In this document: positions 26,047 to 39,084 of the stretch, piece after piece | Numbering within the stretch: position 1 is the stretch's first letter | How the letters are laid out: the number at the start of each line of letters is the position of its first letter | NCBI GenBank assembly: GCA_012931725.1 | Contig: CM022950.1 | Coordinates: forward strand, 58,300,754-58,364,753 | DNA: 64,000 nt | Direction of reading: 5' to 3' | Source of the DNA: Litsea cubeba | Taxonomy: Eukaryota > Streptophyta > Magnoliopsida > Laurales > Lauraceae | Translations under genes and position numbers: made by a program | Notes under the pieces: generated by a model | What the model was told of the DNA's origin: nothing | The model's input: the letters and a program-made list of their open reading frames with translations, nothing else | Database searches by the model: none

Positions 26047-28204
26047 TGTAAGACCCCGTCCCAAGTTAATCAAGATTAACTCTAGTTAACTTGAATTACA
26101 GCTAATTTATCATGTTTAATTAGACTAAAGATGGAAATTGATCAAATGATCTTGAATTAGCCTTGAATGAGTGAATTAGACATAATGAAATGATATTAAA
26201 GGATTGTAAATGAATTGAATGAGTTTTTTAACTCAAACTAGGAATTGAGGGACTTTTGTGTAAATGCAACTTTATACGTATTTCGTCGGATACGGAAACT
26301 CTCGATGCCAACACGTGTATCTTGAGGAGTACGTTCACTTTCGTCAAAGACTCGAAGTCATTTGACGAGTATCGAGTCAAGTGACCCTTCATTTGACTTG
26401 AATTGTAATTAGTGGATAATTAAGGGGCTAAGTGCAATATAATTGCTTATATAAGCTAAAGAGATTTCAAATGAATCTCTTTTCCAAACCCTAGCCTCCT
26501 TATCTCCCTCTTTTCTCTTTTTTCTTTCATTTCTCTCCATCAAGCATCAAGAGTGAAGTCTTGAGAGTGATTTTACAAGTGGATTTCATTCACTTCATCA
26601 CCCTCTTCATCTTCCTCAAGTTCAAAGTCAAGTTTGAAGGTGTAAAGCTTGGATTCAAAGAGTTTTTATCTCAAAACTCAAGCTATCAAAGGGGTTTTCT
26701 TCCTCAAATCTTCACAAGAGGCAAGTACTTACATGTTTTATGATTTGTGATATTTTTGAGTGGTTAGAACTCAATTAGACCAAAAAGCTAGAGATTTGGC
26801 TTCAGAAAATCTGAAGCTCGAACTAAGCTTCTAGGTTGGTCGACCGACGAGCTGACCGACAGGTATAGAACCTATTTTCATTGAATTCCAGCTCTTTGGA
26901 ATTCTGACCGACACGTGGTCGGTCGACCGATGACCTGACCGACAACGCAAGTCAGAAGATGGAGTGAAATTCCAGCTCTCTGAAATTCTGACTGACGCAT
27001 CGTCGGTCAGCCGACATAATGAGGTCGGTCGACCGACAACGTGAAGAATTGGTTTAGTGAATTCCAGCTCTCTGGAATTCTGACCGACGCATCGTCGGTC
27101 AGCCGACCTGAAGCTGTCGGTCGACCGACAGGCCGACCGACAGGCTAACCGACACTGTAAAAAAATGCATTAGATTCGTCTGATTTGAGGCCTAATGTAT
27201 ACAGGCTGAAATTGTTAGTGTCTAAGCCTTCATAGGTGTAAACTCAATTTTTCGAATACATAATTCAATGATATTCATCAAAAATAGTACATGTATTGGA
27301 AAGTGATTGTTTCACTCATTTGCTTGGCTTAGAAGTTTGACTAGATTTGGTTAATCTCCACATGAGTACAGTCCTCAACCCATTGAATGAACTATACGGT
27401 ATATGAATTAAATAAATGAAACGAAATGGGAAGTTACTAACGATAACAATGTATGGAATTGAATAATGAACCATTCCTGCTGCAGCAGATGCGAAAGGTG
27501 CTCCGGAACCTCATGGAAGTTAATGATCTCTGATCAAGACACTGGCTTATTCCACACCATTTGATATTACCTAAGTCATGTAATTGAACGTGAATAATCC
27601 TTGAATAAAGAGTGTCCTAGTAGATATCAACTTACTGATATTACTAGATTCGTTATTATGAATGGTAAAGAAATGAGTTAATGTTATATGTATTGAATTA
27701 TTTCAATTGATTATTTGATAGCTAGAACTATCATAGACATGTATGTATATGTTGAACCGTCGTATTCATGGTACTATTGATGAATGTCACAGGCCTAGAT
27801 GCCCGTGCCGGTCCTGCCGAGGCCGCGCCGCCAGCGGAGGATGCCCGCCCGATACCTCCAGGAGGTTTAATCGAGTGGATTTGATTCCGGAGTGCGAGTG
27901 GAATTCTTTTGGAAGTAAACTAGAACTAGATTTTGTAAATCATTTTGGTATGTAATTAGAAGTCCCCGTATTGTATTAAGTATACGGTAGTTGACTTCCT
28001 TGAACATAGAACTGAACTTATGTATTATGTTTTCGTCAATGTATATTTTTCGCAATTTTATACAGTTGACAGGTTGTGTTGTGATCCCTTATGAGTTTCG
28101 TTTTAGCTTTTGTTAATTCAAAATTTACGGGAGTAAGTATGCATTCGCGACTCGGGGTTTGTCCGAGTTAATCAGATCTCGGGACTGGGTCGTGAGTCGT
28201 GACA
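26047..28204 (+). mobile_element. Solo LTR of a Gypsy-type element (2158 bp), family L1a
   Basis: A perfect 5-bp duplication TTATG lies at 26042-26046 and 28205-28209. The LTR starts TGTAAGACCCCGTCCC, a common start for long plant Gypsy LTRs, and ends GTCGTGAGTCGTGACA. A TATA-like CTTATATAAGC is at about 26446, followed by a CT-rich leader and then the hairpin-module array at 26835-27155. No internal domain remains. Confidence 0.9.
26835..27155 (+). repeat. Hairpin-module array with GTCGGTCGACCGAC palindromes
   Basis: Three to four modules of about 90 bp. Each has a stem-loop GAATTCCAG-CTCT-CTGGAATTC (perfect 9-bp arms in the copy near 27061, degraded in the copies near 26883 and 26970). It is followed by CTGACCGAC and the palindrome GTCGGTCGACCGAC or GTCGGTCAGCCGAC. 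The array lies about 400-700 bp downstream of the TATA box and so probably in transcribed LTR. Confidence 0.8.
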
Positions 28205-28209
28205 TTATG

Positions 28210-28997
28210 TCAACCTTAGAGCTTACGGTGGGTGATTGGTGCTCTTGAGAAAAAAATTTCACAAAGAGATGTCACCCTTTAACTTTGGAACAATAGATTT
28301 GAGTAAAGTTACTATTTACAGTGGTTTATACATAGAGGTGTGGACAAATGAGTAAATAGAAAGTAATTTACAAATAACAGTACCTCTGTATGGTTATGTT
28401 ATTTTTTCATGGAAATTGTTGTACCAAATAGTAAACAGTAGTTTTTCATAAAGAATCCACAGCCGCACCAAACAACATTAGTACCAATTCATCGAGGAAA
28501 AACTTTTTGCACCAAATATGAATTTTTGACTTCCACAAAAAACCTTTGCCGAAGTATTTAAAAACCATAGTATTTGCTGATGTGGTAATTTCATCTTTCC
28601 ATGATTTACCTCTATAAAAACATGCCCTTTTAGGGTTTTCTCAAAGAATGCTTGATGAATCTTTGGCTTTTCTCATGATTTTATAAAAAAAAATAATGAC
28701 TTTGTGTTTCAATTGTCAAGTATAGAATTCTGTTAATGGATAGGTGTCAGGTTCTTTTGTTCATCTCGAGGTTTTAGGCAGGGTGGTCCTTTTTCTTTTA
28801 GAGAAAAAAAAGAGTTAGCAAACAGTCTAGAGCAAAAATGGAAATACAAACGTAGCATTATCTAGTTGTAGCATTATCCAGTGATTCGGATGCTCTTTTC
28901 TTCAAGTGCCAATTGCTGAGAAGGAATAAAGCTCCCATGCTTTACTTGACATCCCAAGTGTTGAATGTAGGCAGTACCAAATCCATTATACGTAAGC
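28210..28997. other. No gene seen
   Basis: AT-rich sequence with short poly-A tracts. No terminal repeats or ORFs recognised. Confidence 0.3.
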
Positions 28998-29005
28998 AGC
29001 TAAAT

Positions 29006-29874
29006 TAGAGGTGTACAAAATTAACCGTGATCCGACTCGACTTGGTAACCTGACCCGACCCATGTGTGGGTCACTCCACCCAGAATTTCTGTGCTCGATC
29101 CGACCCGTGACCATTGGTATGGATAACGGGTCTCACGGGTCGGGTTACCGGGTGACCCGTGAACCCGTATTTTTTTTTCCATATAGAAGACCAAGGATAA
29201 AAATCCAAGAGGGAGGCCCACTTGTCAGGATGTGGTTTTGATTTTCTCTTAGATATAGTTCACCGACCAATTTCTAAATATTTGAGTTATTATATTGGTC
29301 TCATGTCTATAACTCAAGGCCCATGTATACTACAATATATTTAGTGCGAGAAACATTTATTTTATTCCTATCAACAGGTTAAGGTGATCTCACATGGAAA
29401 ACACGGTACGTTTTGAAGCCTTATTACATCTATTTGACATCAATTTATTTAGATTTGTTGAATCTTGAATCTTGAATATTTTGTTGATTGTATTTAATCA
29501 TTTAATTGGTGACCACTGAATTAATGGTCAAGATGAGAGTGATTAGTAGTTGAAATTAGACATGGGTTTCGAGTCAAACTGCAACTACTTTTTTTTGTAC
29601 ACCTCTACCCATGGTACAAAAGAAGGCCAGCAAACAACCGCAACCACTTTTTACTTTTACATCTAACAACTTTTAGTTTTCTAACAATTATCTGAAAGTT
29701 GTTTTCATAAACAATTTGGTCTTCTACATGAAAAAAAAAAGACCCGAACCCAACCCGTGACCTGACTGACCCGTGACACAAACAGGTCGGGTTCGGATGG
29801 GTTTTCACCCACAAAAAACTGGTCGGGTCGGGTTTGACCTGAAATCTGCGAGTTTCGACCCGTGAACACCCCTA
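29006..29874. mobile_element. hAT-type non-autonomous element
   Basis: A perfect 8-bp duplication AGCTAAAT flanks it (28998-29005 and 29875-29882). Ends TAGAGGTGTAC and TAGGGGTGTTCA (read inward) are typical of plant hAT elements. Subterminal regions are filled with CCCGACC/GGTCGGGT words such as ACGGGTCTCACGGGTCGGGT. No transposase. Confidence 0.9.
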
Positions 29875-29983
29875 AGCTAAATATGTCATGCTACATGAAA
29901 TTAACATAAATTTAATATTGTCTTTTCTCTCTCTAGTCTCTTTTTATTCTGTCTCTAAGCCGGAGCATACTTACTATGGAAGA

Positions 29984-32942
29984 TGTAACACCCCAATTTC
30001 GAATGTCGAGTTTACCGCTAAGGTACCCGAAATTGGTGCGCTACTTCGCGGAAAATCCGAGAAGTTCCAAAATCATAGTCTACAGTGAGGTCCAATTTAA
30101 AACTTTTTGAAACAATATAATGATCAACGGTTAAGTGCGGAAGCATAAGGTACCAAATCTGTCATATATCAAATGTAGCAGGGCTAAAGTCTAACTAATC
30201 TCAATGTAGGATATAGTATGTACATATCATATGAATAAAAAAACCCCTGCTCACAACAAAAGTCACTCAAACGCAAAAAAAAAAAAAGTGCACTCAATCC
30301 CCAAGTGCAGGCACTCCAGTCTCCAGCTTGACCTCCTGGTCAGCTGGTCCCCATCCATACTTGTGATATGCTTCGATGAGCGCATCGCCTTCGGGGTTGG
30401 GGATAATACCTAAGCACCAAACAATGGGTCAGATCCAAAGATTTGGCAAGGCACAATATACAAATAACATAAGATGTATGCATCAAAGAGAATAGAGATG
30501 ATCATAGTATCATAATAATAACAACGATACAAATGCTCGGCAATTGGACAAGATATAACAAATAAAATCAGTATAAAAAGTAAAGTATCTAGTCTAATTG
30601 ACATCAAGTGGCACATTCACACAAGCTGGACACTACAGGATATTATGTTGCGGCCCTCCCATACTAAAAAACCAGTCGCGGCGGAGAAAGTAAAGTGACC
30701 ATGTCCATAAGAGGTTCAATGTATATATCTAATCCACAAATACAATGTAAGTCCAAGTCCATCATCAAATCCATTGTCAATGCCCAACAATGCCAAGGTC
30801 TTAATCCAAATGGTCCAATAAGTACAACATCAATGTTCAGTTCAATAGTATTAAATCCATTCTCATTCATAAATGGGTCACAAATCCACAATAACAATCC
30901 TCTTCATTCTAAGGTATCGTAATAATCCATTCTTAAGCCATATGATGGCCCGCCTAGCCACATACACAGATCATTAATCACCAATCCATAACACCGGGTC
31001 ACCACAGGAAATCCTAGGTCCAGGTCATCAATTTTCCATTTAATTAACAAGTCTAAATAATAGAAAAGATACAAGAGTGACCGCAATGAATTATGCATAT
31101 TAAGTCTCTAAACAAAGATAATCAATGGGAAATAGCAAAGGTCCAACCTCAGTAATGCCCTCCTTTTAGGTCCAAGTCCATATCGGTCAATTCCATTCCT
31201 AAAAGGTGTTTCAGATGCCATAGAATAATGTATTTTGGTGCTCCAGAAGTTACAGGCATATTCGACAACGTTTAAGGATTGAATCAAATTTCATTTAATA
31301 CACTAGACCCTACTTTGGTGGTCCCCATGATTCAAGATTGACCCAAACCATTAACTAATGATTTGTACATTGATATAAGTCCATTTGGATAGTCAATGGG
31401 CCCCATAATCGTCAAATCCAATCAGAGAATGAAAACCAAAACTCATTGTCTGCATGTGGCAGGTCGACCTGCTACACAGGGATTAGGGGCTGGGACCTGA
31501 CTTAAGTCTTGAGATTTCAAGTGTATCCAGCCGGTTGACTTGGTACACTAGCTTACCTGAATCAAACAGTACCCAAGCCAACTCTCAATTCTTGATATTC
31601 TCAGTGTATCCAGTCGACCGGAAAGAGGGTCGGGTCGACTGGGTACATTGGTGTAGTATGAGGTCCGTAGTGTATCTGGTCGACCTGGCACAGGGTCGCG
31701 TCTACCGCATACACTGTCTCAGTAAATTTCCTAGAAGGCTAACTGGGACTTGGAAATCTGGAATTCCAGTGTTCCCGGTCGACCCGACTGCAGCCCGGTC
31801 GACCGAGTACACACAATCTACAACATCTTAGATTTCTGAAATTTCATCCATTCCATCAATTTTCGATCAAAATCATATCCAATCTCGTCCATCCATCATA
31901 GGAACATAAACAAACATCAAAGACACTTCAATCCTCATCCAACCATCACCAATCGAGCCATTGATCTTCCAAATGAGAAACCTCATCCATCAATGACCAA
32001 AATCCATGAAAACAAGCTTATAAAGGCAAATCTATGCAATCAAACATTCAATTGAATTGAAATTGCATAATCAACAGAAAGAAAATATGAATTTTATGCT
32101 AAATAGGTATATTATACTTGCCTCTAATCCAAATGCAATGAAAATAGAAGAAATATAGAAATCCAAGCTCCAAGTAGAAATCCAAGCTTCTAAGGTCTTT
32201 CAATCACTTAATCAACCCAAAAATCTAGATCTAAGTAGATCTACAAATCCTAATCCCAAAGCCACAAAAGAATTGTAATAAGAAAAGGAAATCTAAAGAG
32301 AAAAGGAGATAATTCTAGGGAAATTGTCCTAGAAGAAGAGAAGTACCTTGATTTGTAGAGAGATGAGAGATCCTTAGAGAAGATAATAACTGAAACTTGT
32401 AGAGAATTCTCCTTCTTCTTGTAGTGGAACCTTAGATCTAGGTTTCTAGAGAGAGAAAGTGAGGGAATTCTTAGAGGGAAATGAGGGAATTGGAGGGAAA
32501 ATGAGAAAGGAGAGAAAAAGAGAGGGAAATGAGAGATGAGAGCATGGAGCTCGTTTGGGATGGGAGGGGTTAGTTTTATAGTTTGTGTTGGAAAGAAAGT
32601 TACTAAAATTTCCTTTCTTAGTTAGTTGTAAATGGAGATAGGTACATGGGCTTTTAGGTCATTTTACGGGAAATGGAAATATTCTCATGTGGAAACCCTT
32701 CATATTCATTCTAATTACTAGCAAGGGCATCTAACTAACTAACAAACTCTTACAATTACAAAAGATACCCTATAGAGCTATAAAATACAAAAAAGGAACT
32801 AAATCTTAGAAATTAGGCTACAATACTAGTAAAGTACTACACTTCCTTACTAATCCCTATTAAATATCATAATTAGATATAGAATACTATAATTATCATA
32901 ATTCAAACAAAAGTGTGGGTCCACAAGGGGTGGGGCCTCACA
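29984..32942 (-). mobile_element. Solo LTR of a second long Gypsy-type family, ~2.96 kb
   Basis: On the minus strand it starts TGTGAGGCCCCACCCC and ends ATTGGGGTGTTACA, giving TG..CA ends. The flanks GAAGA (left) and TAAGA (right) match at four of five bases, fitting an aged duplication. The minus-strand TATA box TATAAAAC (about 32573-32580) is followed by a CT-rich leader, which sets the orientation. A hairpin array with GGTCGACC cores lies at 31450-31812. No internal domain remains. Confidence 0.7.
31450..31812 (-). repeat. Five hairpin modules bounded by GTGTA...TACAC with GGTCGACC cores
   Basis: On the plus sequence the modules are: GTGGCAGGTCGACCTGCTAC (31456); GTGTATCCAGCCGGTTGACT then TGGTACAC (31520); GTGTATCCAGTCGACCGG with its partner GGTCGACTGGGTACAT (31604-31650); GTGTATCTGGTCGACC with a partner ending GCATACAC (31671-31714); and GTGTTCCCGGTCGACC with GGTCGACCGAGTACAC (31770-31812). 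Each pair can fold into one long stem. The array is 0.8-1.1 kb downstream of the LTR's TATA box. Confidence 0.8.
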
Positions 32943-32947
32943 TAAGA

Positions 32948-35900
32948 TATGATGTTTGTCTTGTTTTTGAGTTGATGGAATCCAGTCAAGTTGTATAATG
33001 TTGCTAGAGCTATATCGCGACAATGAGGAAGCTAAACAGGATATAGCCTTGAAATTTTGAGTTTTGTGATGACATCCTTCACATTTTTTCATAATCTCTT
33101 TTGCATGAGCTTTGTGTACTTAAGGAAACTCCATCCTATTTTCTTCTAAAGGAAACTTTGCGTCAAGCTATTCAAATTTACAATAAATTTTGCAAATACA
33201 AGGATTAATATTGACTTCCATACATGCTGAATAGCTTTTTGCAAGATAGAACACACACAAAAAAAATCATTAGATAAAAAGAATCAAATAAAAATCCCAT
33301 AATACTATTTCTAATCATCTTACCTCAATGTAAGTGGTGTGGTTAGGAGCTTCATTATTCAAAACTGAAAAACTTGACAGTTCATCTCAAATCAAATAAC
33401 CTAGATGGATTTTATTGTTGTTTCAATTTGGCCTCCAAATTGAAATGTTTTAGTTGATTCAAAATTTCAGTGAAACAATTATTTCTGTATGGCCAGAAAT
33501 ATAAAATATTGGTGTTAAGTTTTGAAGAAATATGAAAACATCAAAATATATATGTAAAAACAATGTCATATAAATAATTAAACTTTAAAATAAAATCTAA
33601 ATTGATGCAACCAATTTATTTTACTATATCAATTTAATAAGTTATTTCTGTATGGCCATAATTTGGGATTTGCCCCTCTTTTTTGGTAAATAGTACTAAA
33701 TTCCTAGGCTTTTCCTTTTACAAATGTTTTATAAAAAATTTATATTTGATCAATTCATAGTGGGATCATTTCCAATTATTTTCCACTATAGTAAAATTTG
33801 GGTAAGATTCATTTCCTATTAAACTGAAACTTGGTTGGAACCCTACTTATATATATGATTTTCGTGCGATTTGATTTGAGAATTGAGGCCCAATTTGAAG
33901 CAATTTAACCCTCAATTTCAATTCCATTCTCAATTTCAGTTTTGAATTTTGATTTTAACTTATCTTTTCAAATGACAATAGTTTTATATAGATAAGAATA
34001 GTTTTATATAGATAAGAAGATAAGTCTTAGATAAGAAGTATCTTATACGATCTGGATTCCTTAATCCTTATCAAGGAGGGGTGATCATGGATCAGACCGG
34101 CCTGAGTTCAACCTAGAATAGTCCACTTTGGGCTGGGCTGAGCCTCAGCCTAAGCTTTTGATACATGGGTGAAACTTAGATTTAGTGGTAAAGAGTCCGA
34201 ACTTCGGCCCGAATAAGATACACAGTTAAAGCAAAAATTAGATCTCCTTTTTAGGGTGAAATTAGATCTCCTTTTTTAGGGCAAAAGTGACTTGACACAC
34301 AGATACAAAACCCAACCAGTTAAGCTAGAACTTAAGAGTTAAGACTTACCTTTTTTATTCCACCCATTTCCAATTAAGGTAATTTTTATGACCGAATATA
34401 AAAAATAAATTGATAAATAATTTTATAATTCGTTTAAAAAATAAACTCATCGTATTTATGGAAGAAGTTCAAAAGTAGATTATTAAAACTCAAAATAATA
34501 TAAGCATAAATTAAAAAAAATAGGTATTAAAAATGAACAAAAATATAATCAAGTAATTTTTCATATATAAAGTAATCCTTTCATCATACTCCAATGATTT
34601 TAAAAAATATGTTCTATCAATAAGCCGGATTCAAGCTACATTTGTATCCTTATTAACTTTTAGTCTACATATTTGGGAAATAAAGAAGCCCAAGTCCTTT
34701 TGTTTAAAGGCAATTAATATACTTCAACTTGGATACCGATGAAAAAAAACTTTAACTTGGATCTAGGTTATATGATTGTAGTTGGACTAATTAAAGATTA
34801 TAAGAAAATAATAAAAAGAACTATTTCTATCATATAAGTATTATTCGATATTCTATTTTATTAATATATTTATAATATAATACATACATAAAAAATAATG
34901 AGTTGAAGTAAAACCTTTGAAATGAAAATTGTTAAATAATATATTCATGTAGTCTTTGACATAGACTAGAGCACCCCTAGAGTCGGCTTTACTTGATTTG
35001 AGTAATACGATACAGTAACTTCTAAAATGAAAGAAAACAAATAGCTAGGAGTATTGTTTGAATTAAATGGAAGAGCATACCCTATTTATTAGCTATAGGA
35101 GTCGTAGATGATTGACAAGTATTATCTATGCAATTGATATTAGAAAAGTTGTTACTCCAAATGTCACTCATTTAAACTTCCACTCAAAAAAGATGATAAC
35201 TTAGAAGAGTTAGTAAAATTCTCTCACTTTAGTTTGATTAGAAGGTGACCCACACCTTATCTAAACTTAAGTTGTTTCCATTGACCCAATTTTATTTTAT
35301 ATTTATATTTATAAATTTGTAGTGATCTTATAATAGCTGTTTATCGAGTCCGGATGAAATCGACTCATACCAAATCCATTGCAAATGACTCAACTGTGTT
35401 TAAACTTTATATTTTGTTTAATACATTTATTACTACTAGATTGACCGGACATAAACAATGTGCCGAATTGAATAATCCCAACCTTCAAATCAATAGATTT
35501 ATTAATAAATATGAATGATTTCAATCATTTATTTCTCAACCACTATTGTATTAATATTAGAGTTATTGATTTTGAACAAAACAATTTCAATCTTGACTTC
35601 TAAATTGCGGGTTTATAGTATTTTTTTTGTTTTTTCTCCAATTATTTAGTTATTTAAGGGTAATTTCAGTCATTTTTGTTTTTCAAATATGGTTAAGATA
35701 TCTGTCTTATTTGTTTCGAGTTTCGTTGATCAAAATGGATCTAAACAAAAAGAACTTTACTTTTTTGATAAAAAGTTCATGTCTATATCACTTAACAACT
35801 TAAAATTATGGTCCATATACTCTTTATGATTATATAATTATATTATTTTGGCCAAAATAATCATATGAATTATGAACTTTTACATTTTATTTTATTTTTG

Positions 35901-36246
35901 TTTGTAAATGGGGTCTAATTTTAGACTCATACCCAATAAATCCAATTATATCACTCCACTTCAAATTAGACACATCTATAAGATTGGCCATTCTTAAAGT
36001 ATTTGAAATAAATTAAAAGAAAACCAAAATATTTGATGTCAAGTGAATAACATTCAATATGACATAAAAACTGTACTAATTCATTGCTTCGTATACAATT
36101 TTATAGTTTTATTACCTTTTATTTTCTAATTTTTGAACATTAGCACTAATAGGACTTTAATTATAATTAATTTATAATATGTCTAAAATTGAACACCCCC
36201 CCTCCCAATTCAATACTATTATGACATTTTTTTTATGCATTTACAT
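32948..36246. other. AT-rich DNA, no gene
   Basis: About 3.3 kb of very AT-rich sequence. The phrase TTGGCCTCCAAATTGAAAT (33430) is shared with the DNA just left of the MULE at 5157, so both may be parts of one older repeat. Near 33976-34010 GTTTTATATAGATAAGAA is duplicated. No ORF above noise. Confidence 0.4.
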
Positions 36247-36278
36247 GTCCGTGCTTTAAGCATGGACGATCAGGTTAG
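36247..36278 (+). other. Possible degenerate Helitron 3' end
   Basis: The stem-loop GTCCGTGCT/AGCATGGAC (one G-T pair) is followed after 7 bases by TTAG then T, resembling the hairpin-plus-CTRR end of Helitrons with CTAG changed to TTAG. No matching 5' end was identified. Confidence 0.2.
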
Positions 36279-37475
36279 TTTTTATTAAGGTGGTTCAATA
36301 ACATAGGTCTATTCCATCGATCTATTTTATTAGAGAGATTCGATCATACAAATCTACTCCTCTTTACAAGATTTAATAATAAAATAAAAAATAAAAAATG
36401 CTTGTCTCTAGAGAAGACAAGTATGCCTTTGATCGCATTCATTGAAATCCAAAATGCAGACTTCATGCTTTTGGCCTCCAACTGACTATCATTGGTGCTT
36501 TTGATGATATCCCAGTATTGCTCAACCAAGTGGAAATAATTGGTATTGGATCTAGGGTTTTCTAAGATGGTCCTGTGAAGATAATCAAACCATAGATTTG
36601 TATCTTCCCACAACACTTCTCTTTGATGAGCTTTGAATGCTTAAAGAATACCAATGAAGATCTAAGAGAGTGGAAATTGTTTTTGAATGGTTTAAGAAAA
36701 GGTCTCATTATTTTTCACAAAGCTCTATCGAAGAGCCCTGTTTATTTTGTGTGTACAGATCCATATATTGAATCATATATTTATAGATTTCATGCTTCGG
36801 ACGACCGAGCTGTAGATTCGACTGCACGATCGTCCAAAATAGGTATGCACACTGAAGCACAAACGACTAGTTCGACCATATCTGAATTGGCTCGATCATT
36901 TGAGGATCGGTCGCCTGAGACTCGCAAAGCCCAAAAAAAATGAACTTGTTGGATTTTTACCTGAAAGAGCTTTCGGGCCATCAGACCGAGACTTCAGTCC
37001 ATTAAGGATCCGACTTGAGCACCCAAACTCTCTATAAAAGAACCATCAAAAACTCCATTGACAAGCCACCAAAAGAGGAGTTCGAGTTACTGAAATGGGT
37101 CTTCAGTCTGTTGAACTCCCTAATAAATCTTCAGATCAATGGACTTTTTAAGTCATTTTTTATACCCCATATTTTTACCAGCTTGGTTCAAGGGCTTAGG
37201 GTCTATTTCTTGGAATTACGAAGGTTTAATTTTACCTACTAGATTGGCACATATTGAAGATACCGCCTGGTGTAGCTTTTACAAAAGGCAAGGTTATGAA
37301 TTTGTCACGGAATTAACAATCAAAGAAAAGTGAAGATTTTACTTGGCACTAACAAAAGCATGTTGGACTTGGATCAAGTGGGGCCAGTGATAACTTGAGC
37401 CTCCACACCATACCTATGGAGGGCTGGGGGATGCCCAGGTGGGCCCCACAAACATTCGCACTTAGCAGAGGGCAT
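36279..37475. other. Unassigned repeat-like sequence
   Basis: Around 36798-36925 GC-richer words CGGACGACCGAGC, GATCGTCC and GAGGATCGGTCGCC echo the hairpin modules of the solo LTRs. TATA-like CTATAAATATATG (minus, about 36780) and CTCTATAAAAGAACC (plus, about 37030) are present. It may be another LTR, but ends and duplication were not found. Short ORFs here match nothing I recognise. Confidence 0.25.
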
Positions 37476-38561
37476 GGTTGAAAAAATCGGCTGATACCAA
37501 ACCGATAATTTGATAATTATCGATTTTGATACTGTATCGCCAAAATATCCCCAGTTTATTGGCCAACAACCCTAAAACCTTTTTTTTTCCCACTTTTCTC
37601 ATTTTCTTCCTCATTTCAACCATTTCCTCTAAACACTAGCTGCTCCTCTTCCTTCTTAACGCTTCCAACACCTTTTAAGCCATAAAAAATACATATTTTT
37701 TGCTAATCGAGTAACGAAAAATCATAAATGATTTTACAAAAGTTAGTATTTTATGTTTTTTTTCGATTTATTGAGAAAGAGCTTAGAAACGATGATTGCA
37801 TGTCCTTTTGTTGTAAATATGTTTCATTATCTTAGATCTATACATTTTTTATACTAGATCTATATACTGAGGGTTTTAGAAATGGGTTATTTGTTACGGT
37901 CCAAAATAGATACAAGACTTGATTTGAAGCGTTCCATCAGTCCTAGGGCTTTTGGCGTATTTGGTTAGGTACATAACATTTGGTATCAGAGCCGACCTCC
38001 ACGTCTTGGGTTCAAGTCATGGCAAGGGCTACCTGGAGTAGAGTGAGAGGCGTCTAAAAACAATTGAGAAAATGACTACCTATTACCAGAGTGAAAGCCG
38101 TCGTGGAAAGGGCTACCTGGAGCAGATTGTGAGCCGTCCAAAGAGGGGAAAAAGGCTACCTACCGTGCTACCGAGGATGTCAGCTATAGAAATGTGGTAG
38201 TTTGTTATGGTCCTAAATAGTTATAAGATTTGTTTGATGTGTTCCATCAGTCTTGAGGCTTTTGGCATATTGGTTAGGTACATAACATTACCTTTTGTGG
38301 TTATATATTTTATAAAATTCGTGATATTTTAACTTAGTTTGGTATGTTATGACTTAGGGGGGCTAACAATTTAATTTATAGTTGTTACTAATGGGAAAAA
38401 AACATTATTTTACAATATTTTATAATAATTTGGGTTTTTTTTTGATATTTTCTCATATATTTTTTGGAATAAAAAAACTCTCATTGCGACGACTGCGACT
38501 GATACCATATTGATTTTTGGAGTCGGTCGATATGGTGACCGATACCACGATTTTGAACACC
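37476..38561. mobile_element. MULE-like non-autonomous element with nested TRIM
   Basis: Inward-reading ends GGTTGAAAAAATCGG.CTGATACC (left) and GGTGTTCAAAATCGTGGTATCGG (right) are imperfect inverted repeats of the same style as 3295-5110 and 54971-55893. Subterminal sequence is rich in GATATCGG/CCGATAAT words. A 9-bp duplication could not be confirmed. Without the TRIM the element is about 690 bp. Confidence 0.45.
37892..38287 (+). mobile_element. TRIM (terminal-repeat retrotransposon in miniature)
   Basis: Direct repeats of 87 and 85 bp (37892-37978 and 38203-38287) start TGTTA(C/T)GGTCC, share GTTCCATCAGTC and GGCTTTTGGC, and end GTTAGGTACATAACA. Right after the left repeat comes TTTGGTATCAGAGC, the initiator-Met primer-binding site. 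The interior is only about 220 bp and non-coding, with GGCTACCTGGAG(T/C)AGA repeated. This is the full plan of a TRIM. Confidence 0.9.
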
Positions 38562-39084
38562 GAGGGGCTTTCGGCACTTGCACTCATGTTATGGTGACTG
38601 TAGAGGTGGCAAACAAGTCGGGTTGGGTTAAACGGGTTAGAAACTCCTAACCCGCACCCGCTGCTGGTTAACCCGACCGGCATTAACCTGTATAACCCTT
38701 GCCGGTTACTGCGGGTCAGGTTTACCCGTATAGCCAGCACCCAAACCAATATTTATTAACAATCCTCTAAGGCATTAACAATTCCTAAAGTTTAAATTAG
38801 ACCCAAACCGGTAAGTTAATTTATAAATATGAGATAAGATCTAAAAGAACAATCCTTAACTTTCTAAATCATATTGGTGCAATTTAAAACCTAGCATGAT
38901 AGGAAATATAGACAAGTTCTATTTGGGTTATGATAAATCTAATGTTAATTTGTTTTGAATAGGATCTTAAATCAGACTTAGGCTCAATTGATTTTGGGTT
39001 GAAAATTTAGGCATGGACTTAGGTCATGATGTCATAATTCACCATTCTCTCAAGTCTGTGTCAGCATAAGGAGAAAATAGTGTG

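Noticed and set aside
26835..27155. CRISPR-like spaced repeats
   Set aside because: Eukaryotic LTR context, degenerate repeats and no uniform spacers.
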